Assembly (NCBI RefSeq): GCF_032854445.1 | Contig: NC_088304.1 | Span: 32,358,810-32,422,809, forward strand | DNA: 64,000 bases | Direction: 5' to 3' | Source: Liolophura sinensis | Taxonomy: Eukaryota > Mollusca > Polyplacophora > Chitonida > Chitonidae | In this document: positions 32,501 to 42,400 of the stretch, piece after piece | Layout: every line of letters begins with the position of its first letter | How positions within the stretch are numbered: position 1 is the first letter of the stretch | Made by a program: the position numbers and the translations under genes | Notes under the pieces: generated by a model | Told to the model about the DNA's origin: nothing | Databases searched by the model: none | What the model saw: the letters and a program-made list of their open reading frames with translations, nothing else

Positions 32501-34101
32501 AAAGTCATATCTTAGGATTACTATTAGAGAATGCTTTACTGTAGCGGAATGAAATTGGTATAAGCATCACCGACTTGGATATATGAACAGTTGCAATCGA
32601 AGCGCAACTGAGATACAGATTTGATTATTGAAAACTTATTTATTTATTTATTTATTTGATGTTTTACGCTGTACTCAAGAATATTTCACTTATACGGCGG
32701 CGGCCAGCATTATGGTAGGAGGAAACCGGGCACAGCCCAGGGAAAGCACACGACCCCCGTTGCTGGACGACCTTCCAATGTACGGCCGGAGAGGATGCGG
32801 TCGTTTTGAGTTCAAGTCCAGCTTATGCTGGCTTCCTCTCCGGAAGGTCTGTCAGCAATCTGTGGATGGTTGTGGGTTTCCCCCGGGGTTTGCCGTCGTA
32901 TAAGTGAAACATTCTTGAGTACGGCGTAAAACACCAATCAAATATATAAATGAATGCATAAATGAATAGAATATTTTCCAGTGGCAAAGCTGTCAACGCT
33001 GACATCCCCAACACTGCCCACCTATCACCGCCAACAATTCTACATTTTATCGCTGTTTACCTGTACCTATGCTCGCATTTGCCTTTGTGAGGGGTAAAGT
33101 CCATCAACCTACTTTTTGTCACTAGGGACCAGTCGTCATTGTTCCCACGAAGTATTATACCACACCTACCCAGGACTTCCGGGACATGGGCATCTCCATG
33201 GTGATATGGGCCAATCACAACATCCGCGCCAGCATTGCCGCCATTCAAGGCACGACGGCGCAGATCTTCAAAGATCAGAGTTTGCTGAATGTGGAGGGAA
33301 AGGTAAGCCTGTCTTGAATAGGAACAACCAGAAAATAGTGCTGCTCCCCTCTTGTGTCGCACTGCATGGGCGGGTATTATTTATTACTTGCACTCAAAAA
33401 ATTAAGCAGTTAATTTTAACAGAAAGCCTGTTGTCTGATTGTTGCTAGAATGTATTCTGCTATTATAACGCAATATTCTGCCATACGCCATATAATATCC
33501 TGTTAGTCTAACAGAATCTATATGTCGAATTAATAGAATGTGTGTGTTATATTTAACAGAATAATCTGCTGCAATAACAGAATACAGTCTAGCATCACCC
33601 AACAGACAACAGACTTTCAGTTAAAAGCAACACATTCATTATTGAGTGTACTGGCATAAACGTCTTTCCTCTTAAATCAAAGGCATTCGCCATGAAGTAA
33701 AAACTGGCACCAATGTTACCAGCTTATAGCCCAACAAATGAGAACGTCTGGCGCAACCTACGGATGGTCGTGGGCTTCCCCCGGGTTGTGCCCGGTTTCC
33801 TCCCACCATAATGCTGGCCGCCGTCGTATAAGTGAAATATTCTTGAATACGGCGTAAAACACGAATCAAATAAATAAATAAATAAATCATTAACAGCGTC
33901 ATGTGACTGGTCGCTTTAATATGGCGACACTCGTGTTTCCAGATAATCACAAACACGTTGGATCTCGTTGATGTTGTAATCGTGTTTATATTTGTGTCTG
34001 TACATTTTCAGATTGCTACAGTAAAGGAGATCTTCCGTCTGCAGAGAGACCACGAGCTGGTAGAGGCCGAGAAAAAGTATCTACCGGAAACCAAATCTTA
34101 G
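23458..34101 (+). CDS. PEPM: Phosphoenolpyruvate mutase (PEP phosphonomutase), nine exons, with N-terminal presequence
   Basis: Exons 23458-23563, 25822-25898, 26392-26488, 27072-27284, 28276-28376, 29250-29367, 30202-30281, 33126-33302 and 34012-34101 join in phase to 352 codons ending TAG. The enzyme converts phosphoenolpyruvate to phosphonopyruvate, forming the C-P bond that starts phosphonate synthesis. From residue 62 the product matches mussel PEP mutase nearly end to end with a constant offset of 55: W99 (mussel W44), D113 (D58), D140 and D142 (D85, D87) in [11 protein letters not shown]169/K175/N177 in [11 protein letters not shown]214 (R159) and H245 (H190). EDKxxxxxNS separates PEP mutase from isocitrate-lyase relatives. 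All introns are GT-AG. The 5' UTR start is unknown. Function is inferred from these residues. Confidence 0.93.
25012..25340. repeat. About 35-bp tandem array, about 9 copies
   Basis: Units contain ATGAATGTAGCAAAATGTCA and a variable TTGACGGTCCATGAA part. It is in intron 1 of the PEP mutase gene. Confidence 0.88.
25591..25697 (-). mobile_element. SINE fragment
   Basis: The 3' part in minus orientation: TTTATTTATTGGATTAGTGT, CTCAAGAATATTTTC and GGAGGAAACCGGGCAGAGC, where it is cut off. It is in intron 1 of the PEP mutase gene. Confidence 0.8.
25822..25898 (+). CDS. PEPM: PEP mutase exon 2, presequence cleavage region
   Basis: It codes for [20 protein letters not shown] and PSGKP, with acceptor CCCTGTTTCAG and donor CCG|GTGAGC. 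R50-G51-Y52-A53 fits the R-x-Y|A/S processing site of the mitochondrial peptidase. An internal ATG (M47) could start a form without most of the presequence. Confidence 0.8.
26522..26585 (+). other. tRNA-like pol III promoter relic
   Basis: AATGGCCGAGTGGTTGGAG matches the A box of Ser/Leu-type tRNAs (TGGCNNAGTGG) and about 35 bases on AGTTTCGATCCT resembles a B box. No acceptor stem can be closed, so it is probably a SINE head or tRNA pseudogene. It lies in intron 3 of the PEP mutase gene. Confidence 0.35.
28377..28440 (+). repeat. Tandem repeats of the exon 5 donor region
   Basis: The exon 5 end ATAAAG|GTATGG is followed by TAATAAAG|GTTTGT, TAATAAAG|GTGTAT and TAATAAAG|GTTTGT at about 17-bp spacing. 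Each unit imitates the true 5' splice site and carries AATAAA. Use of the first decoy would add five in-frame codons (VWLIK). Confidence 0.7.
29655..29945. repeat. 66-69-bp tandem array, about 4.5 copies
   Basis: Units contain GTAGGTCGACATGACATGGC and GGAACACTGTCCAGGCT. Unit lengths stay multiples of three, so a plus-strand frame (29605-30126) remains open, but the unit sequence shows no codon-type constraint. It lies in intron 6 of the PEP mutase gene. Confidence 0.85.
30347..31247. mobile_element. Inverted-repeat (MITE-like) element, copy 1, interrupted by a SINE
   Basis: The left end (30347-30394, AAAATATGAAGTAAGGTTCATC) is the inverse complement of the right end (31185-31231, GATGAACCTTACTTCATATTTT) over about 45 bases with a few mismatches. 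Internal sequence (TTTAGAAACTCTGACGTAACAG, AAAAGATTACTGAAATAACG) recurs at 51640-52135. No transposase frame is present. It is in intron 7 of the PEP mutase gene. Confidence 0.75.
30401..30613 (+). mobile_element. SINE copy with complete head and exact TSD
   Basis: It starts GGCGGCCTCCGCGGCTAAGT with an A-box-like GGCTAAGTTGG and ends in an AAATAAATGAAT tail. The 11-bp duplication AAAACTATGCA flanks it at 30390-30400 and 30614-30624. The B-box segment is deleted in this copy. It is the best-defined full insertion of the family in the window and is nested in the inverted-repeat element. Confidence 0.9.
32060..32104 (+). other. G-rich tract, possible G-quadruplex
   Basis: At least five runs of three or more G separated by single T or A on the coding strand, within intron 7 of the PEP mutase gene. 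Confidence 0.6.
32636..32797 (-). mobile_element. SINE copy, left arm of an inverted pair
   Basis: Tail TTTATTTATTTATTTGAT on the left, body in minus orientation to about GTACGGCCGGAGAGGA. It is directly joined to a plus-oriented copy. Confidence 0.82.
32798..32958 (+). mobile_element. SINE copy, right arm of an inverted pair
   Basis: It starts near GAGTTCAAGTCCAGC (B-box-like) and continues with CTGGCTTCCTCTCCGG, the body and the tail AAATATATAAATGAATG. It is head to head with the copy at 32636-32797, so the RNA could fold into a long hairpin. Confidence 0.82.
33746..33888 (+). mobile_element. SINE copy, 5' truncated
   Basis: Starts at CAACCTACGGATGGTCGTGG and ends (AAAT)n. Well conserved in the CCCGGTTTCCTCCCACCATA block. 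It is in intron 8 of the PEP mutase gene. Confidence 0.82.
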
Positions 34102-34640
34102 CAATGGCGGACTTGGTTACCTCTAGTGCACACATACATCAAAAAGAATTCCACCTTATTTCACAGTTAAACAAAAAAACTTTCTACCACATGAACTAAG
34201 CTTTAAAATGAGACGAGAAACTTTCATGACAAATGATACGTCATTATCTGCAATTATAAATGATCTTTTTATTACCACTGCTGCCTTGTATCCATACCTT
34301 ACATGAAAGAAAACAAAGGAAATCCTTTATATCTAGCTTTCTTCCACTTTTATTCTCAGTTTTACTCTTTAGGCTGCTGTGAAGTCCAACTGCAGAGGCT
34401 TCACTTCAGTCAGAAAAACTTCGATTTAATGACACGGAGCTCTGGTAACAACATGCCTGCCTGTGTTCGCTGGCAGGCTACTCTCGAACCACTTCACGGC
34501 TTACAATGATGATGTACAGCTGTACGTCTTAAATTATACGTCGGTATGAGAATATGAATAATTTTCACATGTATTCATTTGGCCCTTATGTACGGCTTTA
34601 GAAGGAAGGTGTTCAGAAATAAATTTATAACCATATTGTA
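34102..34640 (+). other. PEP mutase 3' UTR
   Basis: Non-coding sequence follows the TAG. The first clear AATAAA signal is at 34618-34623, giving a 3' UTR of about 530 bases if it is used. Confidence 0.5.
34618..34623 (+). terminator. Candidate poly(A) signal of the PEP mutase gene
   Basis: AATAAA within CAGAAATAAATTTATAACC, the first such signal seen downstream of the stop codon. Confidence 0.45.
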
Positions 34641-35961
34641 TAATATTGGGACTGACATTGCGGGAAAATACATTTTGGTACTTACGTTGGTATTATAAAA
34701 TCTTTTGTTCGTTACTACAGCTGTTCTTGGTTTAAAAACTGGTTTGTTTTCAAAATAAGCCGAATTGACATTTGGAGGCTCTCGTGAAACAACGCAGCTA
34801 ACGGACGTGATTTTATGGTGAAAGGCGCCGGTGATCTGACTAATCCGACAATGCAATATCTCTATGTATATTCAATCTAGCAGCTACCATAAATTCACCT
34901 ATTTTACTGGCGTTAGTTTGCGAGAACCTCCAACATCACCCAAACCTCTTTGTCGCGAGACTGCTGAAATGCCGATTCGGTTTATTGAACCCTTTGGGAC
35001 ATATACGTCTATGATAGTAAAGGTATAGGCGTTCTCTCCAAGAGGCGAATGCAGCAAATTTTCCACTTCACCTGACAGACGTCATTTCCTGAGAGAACTT
35101 TCTGACGTCCATAGTGCGAATCCAGCTACTGCTGATTTACCGCGTGTACTTGTACTGGTGTGATATTTTTCCATATAATGCGTATATGATTTACTGAAAC
35201 AATAGAGAAAGAATTTTTTGTACCGCGATAAACTCAAAACAATGAAATGTGCCGTTGAACAACTGAATTCTACCACAGTCTTCTCAGTGCTTGGGACATG
35301 TTCACGTTCTCATGCATAAACGCGAGTAGCATCTCAAACCTTGTCATGTCCGTTGTTTACGTTTTAGTCTGATGTTTCAGTGACGCAGCATTCAAAAAAT
35401 GAGGGGTCGAGAACACCCGGCTTCCAGGAGAAGCCATGTTGGTGTGAACAAAATATTGTTGCAACTGTGAGGGTAAGGTCGTAATTGCGAAAGACTGGCC
35501 ATGTAACAGGTCATTGTAATGCGTATGCGTAGCCACAGGCTATCGGTTCCGAACTAAAGAGTGGAGCACTGATTGGGTAATACTGCCACACAGACATTTT
35601 AGGTTGTGGATACACTATAAACTGTACACGAATGCTGTACATATATGGAAACTGATTTCATTCATTTCCCTGGAACGTTCCTTTCGTCTGTCCGTCATCA
35701 ATGAAAACTGTTTACTGCTTCTCCTTGCATGAATGCGTCCTAATGTCTTAGTTTATATGCTTTCTGAATAGTTTGGTGTTCGTGTTGAATGCTGTTTTTG
35801 AAATTGGTCTTGCGAATATAATACACGGAACAAGCGTTATGGCTGACCGATGGTATAAGAATGTATCTTTCGACGGCTGGAATGATCAACATTTTATCTT
35901 ACAGGTCCAGAAAAGTAACGTTGATTTAAGTAAAAGGTTAAATTTTCAGAAGCGGCGCATT

Positions 35962-36972
35962 CAAGGAAACGCTGAGTCGTGATGGGCCAAACGCAATGGA
36001 AACACTGAGTCGTGATGGGCCAAACGCACAGGAAACGCTGAGTCGTGATGGGCCAAACGCACAGGAAACGCTGAATCGTGATGGGCCAAACGCACAGGAA
36101 ACGCTGAGTCGTGATAGGCCAAACGCACAGGAAACGCTGAGTCGTGATGGGCCAAACGATGGGCCAAACGCACATGAAACGCTGAATCGTCATGGGCCAA
36201 ACGCAGGGGAAACGCTGAGTCGTGATAGGCCAAACGCACAGGAAACGCTGAGTCGTGATAGGCCAAACGCACAGGAAACGCTGAGTCGTGATGGGCCAAA
36301 CGATGGGCCAAACGCACAGGAAACGCTGAATCGTCATGGGCCAAACGCAGGGGAAACGCTGAGTCGTGATAGGCCAAACGCAGAGTAAACGCTGAGTCGT
36401 GATGGGCCAAACGCACAGGAAACGCTGAATCGTGATGGGCCAAACGCACAGGAAACGCTGAATCGTGATAGGCCAAACGCACAGGAAACGCTGAGTCGTG
36501 ATGGGCCAAACGATGGGCCAAACGCACAGGAAACGCTGAATCGTGATAGGCCAAACGCACAGGAAACGCTGAGTCGTGATAGGCCAAACGCACAGGAAAC
36601 GCTGAGTCGTGATGGGCCAAACGATGGGCCAAACGCACAGGAAACGCTGAATCGTCATGGGCCAAACGCAGGGGAAACACTGAGTCGTGATAGGCCAAAC
36701 GCACAGGAAACGCTGAGTCGTGATGGGCCAAACGCACAGGAAACGCTGAATCGTGATGGGCCAAACGCACAGGAAACGCTGAATCGTCATGGGCCAAACG
36801 CAGAGTAAACGCCGAGTCGTGATGGGCCAAACGCACAGGAAACGCTGAATCGTGATGGGCTAAACGTAAAGGAAACGCTGAGTCGTGATGGGCCAAACGC
36901 AGAGGAAACGCTGAGTCGTGATGGGCCAAACGCAGAGGACCCGCTGAGTTGTGATGGGCCAAACGCAGAGGA
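35962..36972. repeat. 33-bp minisatellite, about 30 copies, long open frames on both strands
   Basis: The unit runs from GAAACGCTGAGTCG to GGGCCAAACGCACAG. Extra 12-bp GGGCCAAACGAT inserts recur in a fixed context, showing a higher-order repeat. Minus-strand frames of 298 and 333 codons read WPITTQRFLCV and RLAHHDSAFPV repeats; the plus strand reads ETLSRDGPNAQ. No start context, splice sites or flanking domain supports translation. Confidence 0.93.
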
Positions 36973-37783
36973 TTTTAGAACCGTTATTGTCCACTGGATG
37001 CTTCTTCAGAGTGGAATACAATACATTCAACATTTAAACAAACAATAGACCTGTATTTAACACGACACAAAACACCTAAGATAGGAATTATACGACTGTT
37101 TAATAATCTGAAGTTACATACACAAAGGCAATACTTCCAAGAGGGAACCATTTAGGAAATATAGCAACCAAAGATTGGAGAACGTCAGAGCCAAAGTTAA
37201 TCACACTGAAGAACAAATCTGCAACTACAGTTTGGTTGTAGAACGAAGCAACGCTCTCCGTTTAGTTTCACAAACACCCGGGTCAAGTAGTCCTCGATCT
37301 CAGAAGAAACGTCACACGCACTACATGTTACTGCCACGCGCTCTGCTTGTACTTGACAGGAACGGTATCAGGGTGACTGAATCTAAACGTCAAATACCTC
37401 ATTTGATGAACACACTTGGGGTGAACTGCGATGAAATGGGTTATAATTCGCAAAGCTATCATCTCGTGTGCACTAAGGAAAATGAAAACTTAGTGATATT
37501 TTGGAGAGTTAATATTTACACAGCAGGTAATTTCATAGTGGAAAACCACACCGGAAGGACTTTGCAGCAGTAAGACACGCATATATGTAGCGCATGAATT
37601 CATTACTTTGAGGAAACTGTCCTGATAAATATCTTCTGAAGTTTTCGGAAATCCGATGTCAAAAGAAAAGATCAATTCAATCTTGTACACGATGGTTGAT
37701 TTTAATCGGGTTTGATCAGCTCTCTATAACACGGTTTTGAATGGTTTTCTTTTCTCGTCACACCTAATATCACGAACTAATAA

Positions 37784-37830
37784 TAAAATTTAAAAAAAAA
37801 AAAAAAATAATAATAATAATAATAAAAATA
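37784..37830. repeat. A-rich and (TAA)n tract
   Basis: A run of about 17 A followed by TAATAATAATAATAATAA. It may be the tail of an old retroposon, but no body could be recognised beside it. Confidence 0.75.
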
Positions 37831-38165
37831 TGGTTCAGACTCAAAGAAATAATCCAGTGCAGTTTTACTCTGCTTAACCACATCGCAGGATGTAAAACTA
37901 AGGGAATGCAACTCCAGGACGCGCTACATGGTAACAAATACAATTTTTTTTAGGAAATAAAAATAAAACATCCAACGGAGAATGGGCAAGTGAGACTCGT
38001 GAAAAAGGGACTTTTGGAAAGCATTCTTCATTATTTAATAATTACTAATAGTGAAATATAACGATGTGAAAGTCCACAATTTGCTGTATATTTTTAAAAA
38101 CATTTGTTAAGGGGAATTGTACGTAACAGCGACCAATTCCTTGTCTCGTGACGGACTTTTCCTGA

Positions 38166-38315
38166 TCACAACTCAAAGACGGCGACACGATTCTGTTCAT
38201 AATTGCATTTTGTGATCAAGATTCTGTCCATGTCTCGAATACCCAAGTGGGCGTCTTTCTCGGTAGAGGATCCCTGGGAATTAAACAGCTGCCCCAGCAT
38301 ATCACGATAAAAAGC
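38166..38315 (-). CDS. Unassigned candidate terminal exon
   Basis: A strong acceptor (TTTTGTTCTTTTCCAG) is followed by 49 codons and TGA: AFYRDMLGQLFNSQG, then DAHLGIRDMDRILITKC and EQNRVAVFEL. The composition looks like ordinary protein. I do not recognise it, and no upstream exon can be joined with confidence; 46106-46330 on the same strand is one possible partner. Confidence 0.3.
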   Translation of the reverse strand, partial: AFYRDMLGQLFNSQGSSTEKDAHLGIRDMDRILITKCNYEQNRVAVFEL

Positions 38316-39251
38316 CTGGAAAAGAACAAAACATACGGTCAGCTGCACCGTAACCATTAGCCCGTTCCTCGTAACATATCTACACAGGTTGAGAAATAAA
38401 TGTCGCACAGGAAATGTACGCGCCACTTTCACAAAACTTCGTACTTCCATTTTCTTGTAACTGCCTGTCGGAACTGCAGCTTTTCTAGGATATGATGCAA
38501 TAAGATCACGTTTCATATGAAAAGAAAAAGGTTACGATTGACGAGTTTTTGTGAAAGTGGGACATGAACAACTACTTTCCGTTTTAATTCATCTTATTGG
38601 GCCTACGGTGGCCCGATTCCTGAGCTGAACTCTGGAGGATCAGCTACAACAGCTGTTTAGTATCTCACATTGGTTTATATACATGGTGGCCTGTGAATGC
38701 CATGTTTTTTTTAACACAAGCGACCTTTTTCAGCCTCCATTTCTTAGAGAGGTGTGGCGCTTCATCCGGGTTAGTGTTTTGTCAGTGGCAATCGCAAAGC
38801 ACGCTACAACACCCACTAGTACCTACACGTACGGGTAATATGTTAATGAGCTTGTAAGACATTGCGTTACGGACGACGAAAGCGTTCCAGGCCAAGACGG
38901 ACAGAAACAGTAGACATAAAGATTCAAGTATCCCATGAATAAGTCACGCATAACGCTAAGCTTAGTGATAAGTGGCCAAAAATAAAGGGGGAGAAAATCT
39001 AAACTTTCGAAAGGTCATTTCTAATCACAGTTTAATTGCTTGTTGAATTCGGAAAGCCTATTTTTCAGCTACAGTCTGTAACCGTTTCCGGCAAAATACA
39101 GCACACATTTCTCCTGCCAAAACTGGAACCAATTCTTCGTGTTTCAAGGTGAATGCATTATTGACGTTGTGACTCCCGATCCGTTGTCACAACAGGCAGA
39201 TAAAGCGTCAAGCAGGCGTCGGCAAAGACATTCCATCGAGAAAGATTTTTC

Positions 39252-39428
39252 GAGACCGAGAAATTACGTTCTGCGTTCTGGAGACCGAGAAATTCCGTTC
39301 TGCGTTCTGGAGACTGAGAAATTCCGTTCTCCCTTCTGGAGACCGAGAAATTCCGTTCTGCTATCTGGAGACCGAGAAATTCCGTTCTGTGTTCTGGAGA
39401 CTGAGAAATTCCGTTTCTGTTCTTGAGG
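39252..39428. repeat. 29-bp minisatellite, about 6 copies
   Basis: The unit contains GAGACCGAGAAATTCCGTTC and a variable TGCGTTCTG part. Frames across it (FSVSRTQNGISRSPE on minus) are repeat artefacts. Confidence 0.9.
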
Positions 39429-42400
39429 CTGAATGCCTTCTGTCCTGAGTTGTCGTCGTCGCCAAATTCCACCACCTATCATCCAGCTTGGTATACACGT
39501 GTAGTACAAAAGAATATATAAAATGGAATGTTTTGTACACTGTACTGGTTATAAAATGCCAGCAACGTTGACGAATGGTCCACTAGTGGGACCAGCGATG
39601 TGAGACATACCCTGTCCATTATTAACGCTTTCCATTATTAACGCACTTCCCAAGTGTATTTCAGCTGTTCCATCTGTGAAGCATCGTACTAATTGCTTCT
39701 TCTCACATAGGCTTTGATTGTTGCCACTGTGCACTCCAGAGCATGGCAACTGTTGATGTCCCTTTAACCCAGCACCACAAAGCTTCAGAAAATCACTATA
39801 CAATACCGTTAACGGAATCTATTCATTATCCTGTTAATTTAAAAAAAACCCTGTTCAACAGCGACATCAAAGATCCCTGCATCATGAAACCCACTTGAGA
39901 AAATGATTGTGGCTTTACATGTATTCCTGAACGAAAGTTTTAACTTAAAAATTTGCCAGGAAGAGAGTTAACATTATAAAGCTGTGCCACATTTTTATCG
40001 CAATATATTATTTTGATGTCAAAACGAAACCTGAATTTACAGTCTGAGACAGCTATACGTGGCCCTATGATCTGGTATCGCGAGATTTCTCACGATTTGA
40101 CAACTACCATTGGAACCCTTGAAAGGAGGTATCTTTTAAATCTAATGTTTGATGAGAGACACATTTGTAAGAAAAGTAAACAATCTTCAACACAAATTCG
40201 GTAGAAAAAAACCCGGACGTTTGTTTTAATATCTACAGAACTCTCTGTACATGAATAGCATTTGATATTATAATGGTACAGCGTAATAAATCTAAAGGGC
40301 ACCATACTAGCGTATCAAAACGACTCAATGTCAAAGTTTACAGTTTGACCAGAAAGACTTACGGTGGTTGTTGCTGTTGCACACAGATGCTTGGCAACAG
40401 TACATCGTATGATGCGCTATATATGAAAGACCATTTAACAATCCCAAGTGTAAAAATGTTGCCTACATTTCTATGTCCTCGCCTATACAGCAAAAAAAAA
40501 ACAAACAAAAAAAACAAAACAAAGAGGTTTCAAACCTAAACAGCCAAAATGGATAGCAGTAGCAGTTCTAGGCTCTCTTTTATAGTCTGTCTTTAAAATA
40601 ACAATATCATTCCAGATTTCTGGCATGATAAGCTCTGCATATGTAATACAAGTTTCTGCCAAGAAAAAAACAGGTATGCCTGAGTATTTCGTTAACATGT
40701 GTTAATCTATACATACAGAAACTCACTGGTGGGTCTCAAGCATATACTTGTAGGCATGGGATTGAAAAAGACCGGGATTTGTGGATTTAAGTAGAGGCTT
40801 CACAGACAGGGCCAGTAACAATGATTGGTGGTAGAGTGGATGTGGCTGACGTATGGAAGTCACGAGGGAAGGAGACCTTCAGGAGAATCAACACGCCTAC
40901 CCGTCTGACAGAGGACAGCGATCCTTGTGACAAAACGTTTTAGGTACCAACGCTATAGATCCATGTCCAAAGTAGACCCAGCAAATTTATCAACAACTGT
41001 GCAATCCAAATATTATTTACGAAAAAAAAAATGATCTTGAAAAACTCACCCAACAAGTAAAACGAATAAAAGGTTAAAATAAAAACAAGTAAAAAATATA
41101 TAAAGTTTCTAAAAAAAAAATCCTACATGATTTCTAAAAAAAAAAAAATTAGTTAATAAGAGTGAGCACAGCAAGCATCCTTGTCGCATGCCAATTTTCT
41201 ACAGCCAAGTTGCTAGTGTACGAGACATGACCGTCATGAACTAGTAGAGAAGATTTTCACACAGCCATCTTTGGGATTAATAACACGCAGATACGAGACA
41301 TTCTCCCTTCTATATTACAGTTCTCCCCTGCGGGGATCTACGGAGCTCGGGCATACAGATTTAACAACACATTTTTAATATACATAACAATGGGTAGTGA
41401 AAATAAGTGGTGATGCGCCGAGCAAACATTATAGCTAGTAAAATAACCATTTATTCACAACTCCTTACGGTTAATAAAGTCACTCACTCACTTTTTTTGT
41501 GGGTACAAAATGCATCAGATGGACCTGTCGTTGAATATCAATGTCAATTTTGTCCTTTTTTTAAATTTTTTTTCATCGTTTACCATTTCCATCGCCCATA
41601 CTCTCAAAATAATTTTTAAAAAAGCATCGAGGTAAAATTCTCAAGAATAACTTCTTATTGGGTAGGGAATCACTTTGTGCATATATAATTTATCGCGGAG
41701 GAATATAACAACACCTGTAAGAACAAATCCGTAAATAGGCTATCCTTCAAATAGTTCCACACATTTCAAATAACGAAGATCCTACGAAAAAAAAAAGACA
41801 CGCCAAACGTTTTTTTGTCTATCTTGAAGAGAAATGGAATCAATTCAATTTCTCTCATCACGCGATAAGGACACAAACACTGGAACTATAAGATAGACCG
41901 AAGTCACACTTCTACGAGTTTAGAAGAGAAATGTTAATAAAACTTTCACGCGAGATTCGGCGTGGCTCCAGTGCCATGTGTCAGATCTCCTCGATCCGGT
42001 GATCGCCTTGCTGGATTTTGTAACTGGAGAATACCACAGGTAAGGAGATCATCAGGTGTCAATGTATACAGGTTAGAACTGTTACTATAATACATGGCCC
42101 AACATCACAGGGCCTCACTCCACGCAACTTATTCCACGCTCCCACTTTATTTTGTTTTCTTGTAAGTGTCGAGACTTGGCATACCGGTAACTGGAAGAAA
42201 TTAGAAAAAATAAAATGTGTACATTTTTATGCTTTTTATTTTAGTTTATTTTAGTTTAGTTTGAAAATTTACATACACCTGTTTATATTTTATTAAAGTT
42301 AAATGTTTAACCTCTGTAAAAAAGTTCTTCCCTTTACTATATTGAGAGCTTTTTAAAGCGTCTTTTTATTTTCATTTTTTCTATTTTAATTTGGAAGATT

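Noticed and set aside
35894-36962. Frames of 298 and 333 codons on the minus strand as protein genes
   Set aside because: They exist only because the 33-bp unit is a multiple of three; no promoter, splice signal or flanking domain supports coding.
41480-41500. A 3' remnant of the LINE (TCACTCACTCAC)
   Set aside because: The tail-like repeat is present but the adjacent 3' UTR sequence of the LINE at 12.8 kb is not.
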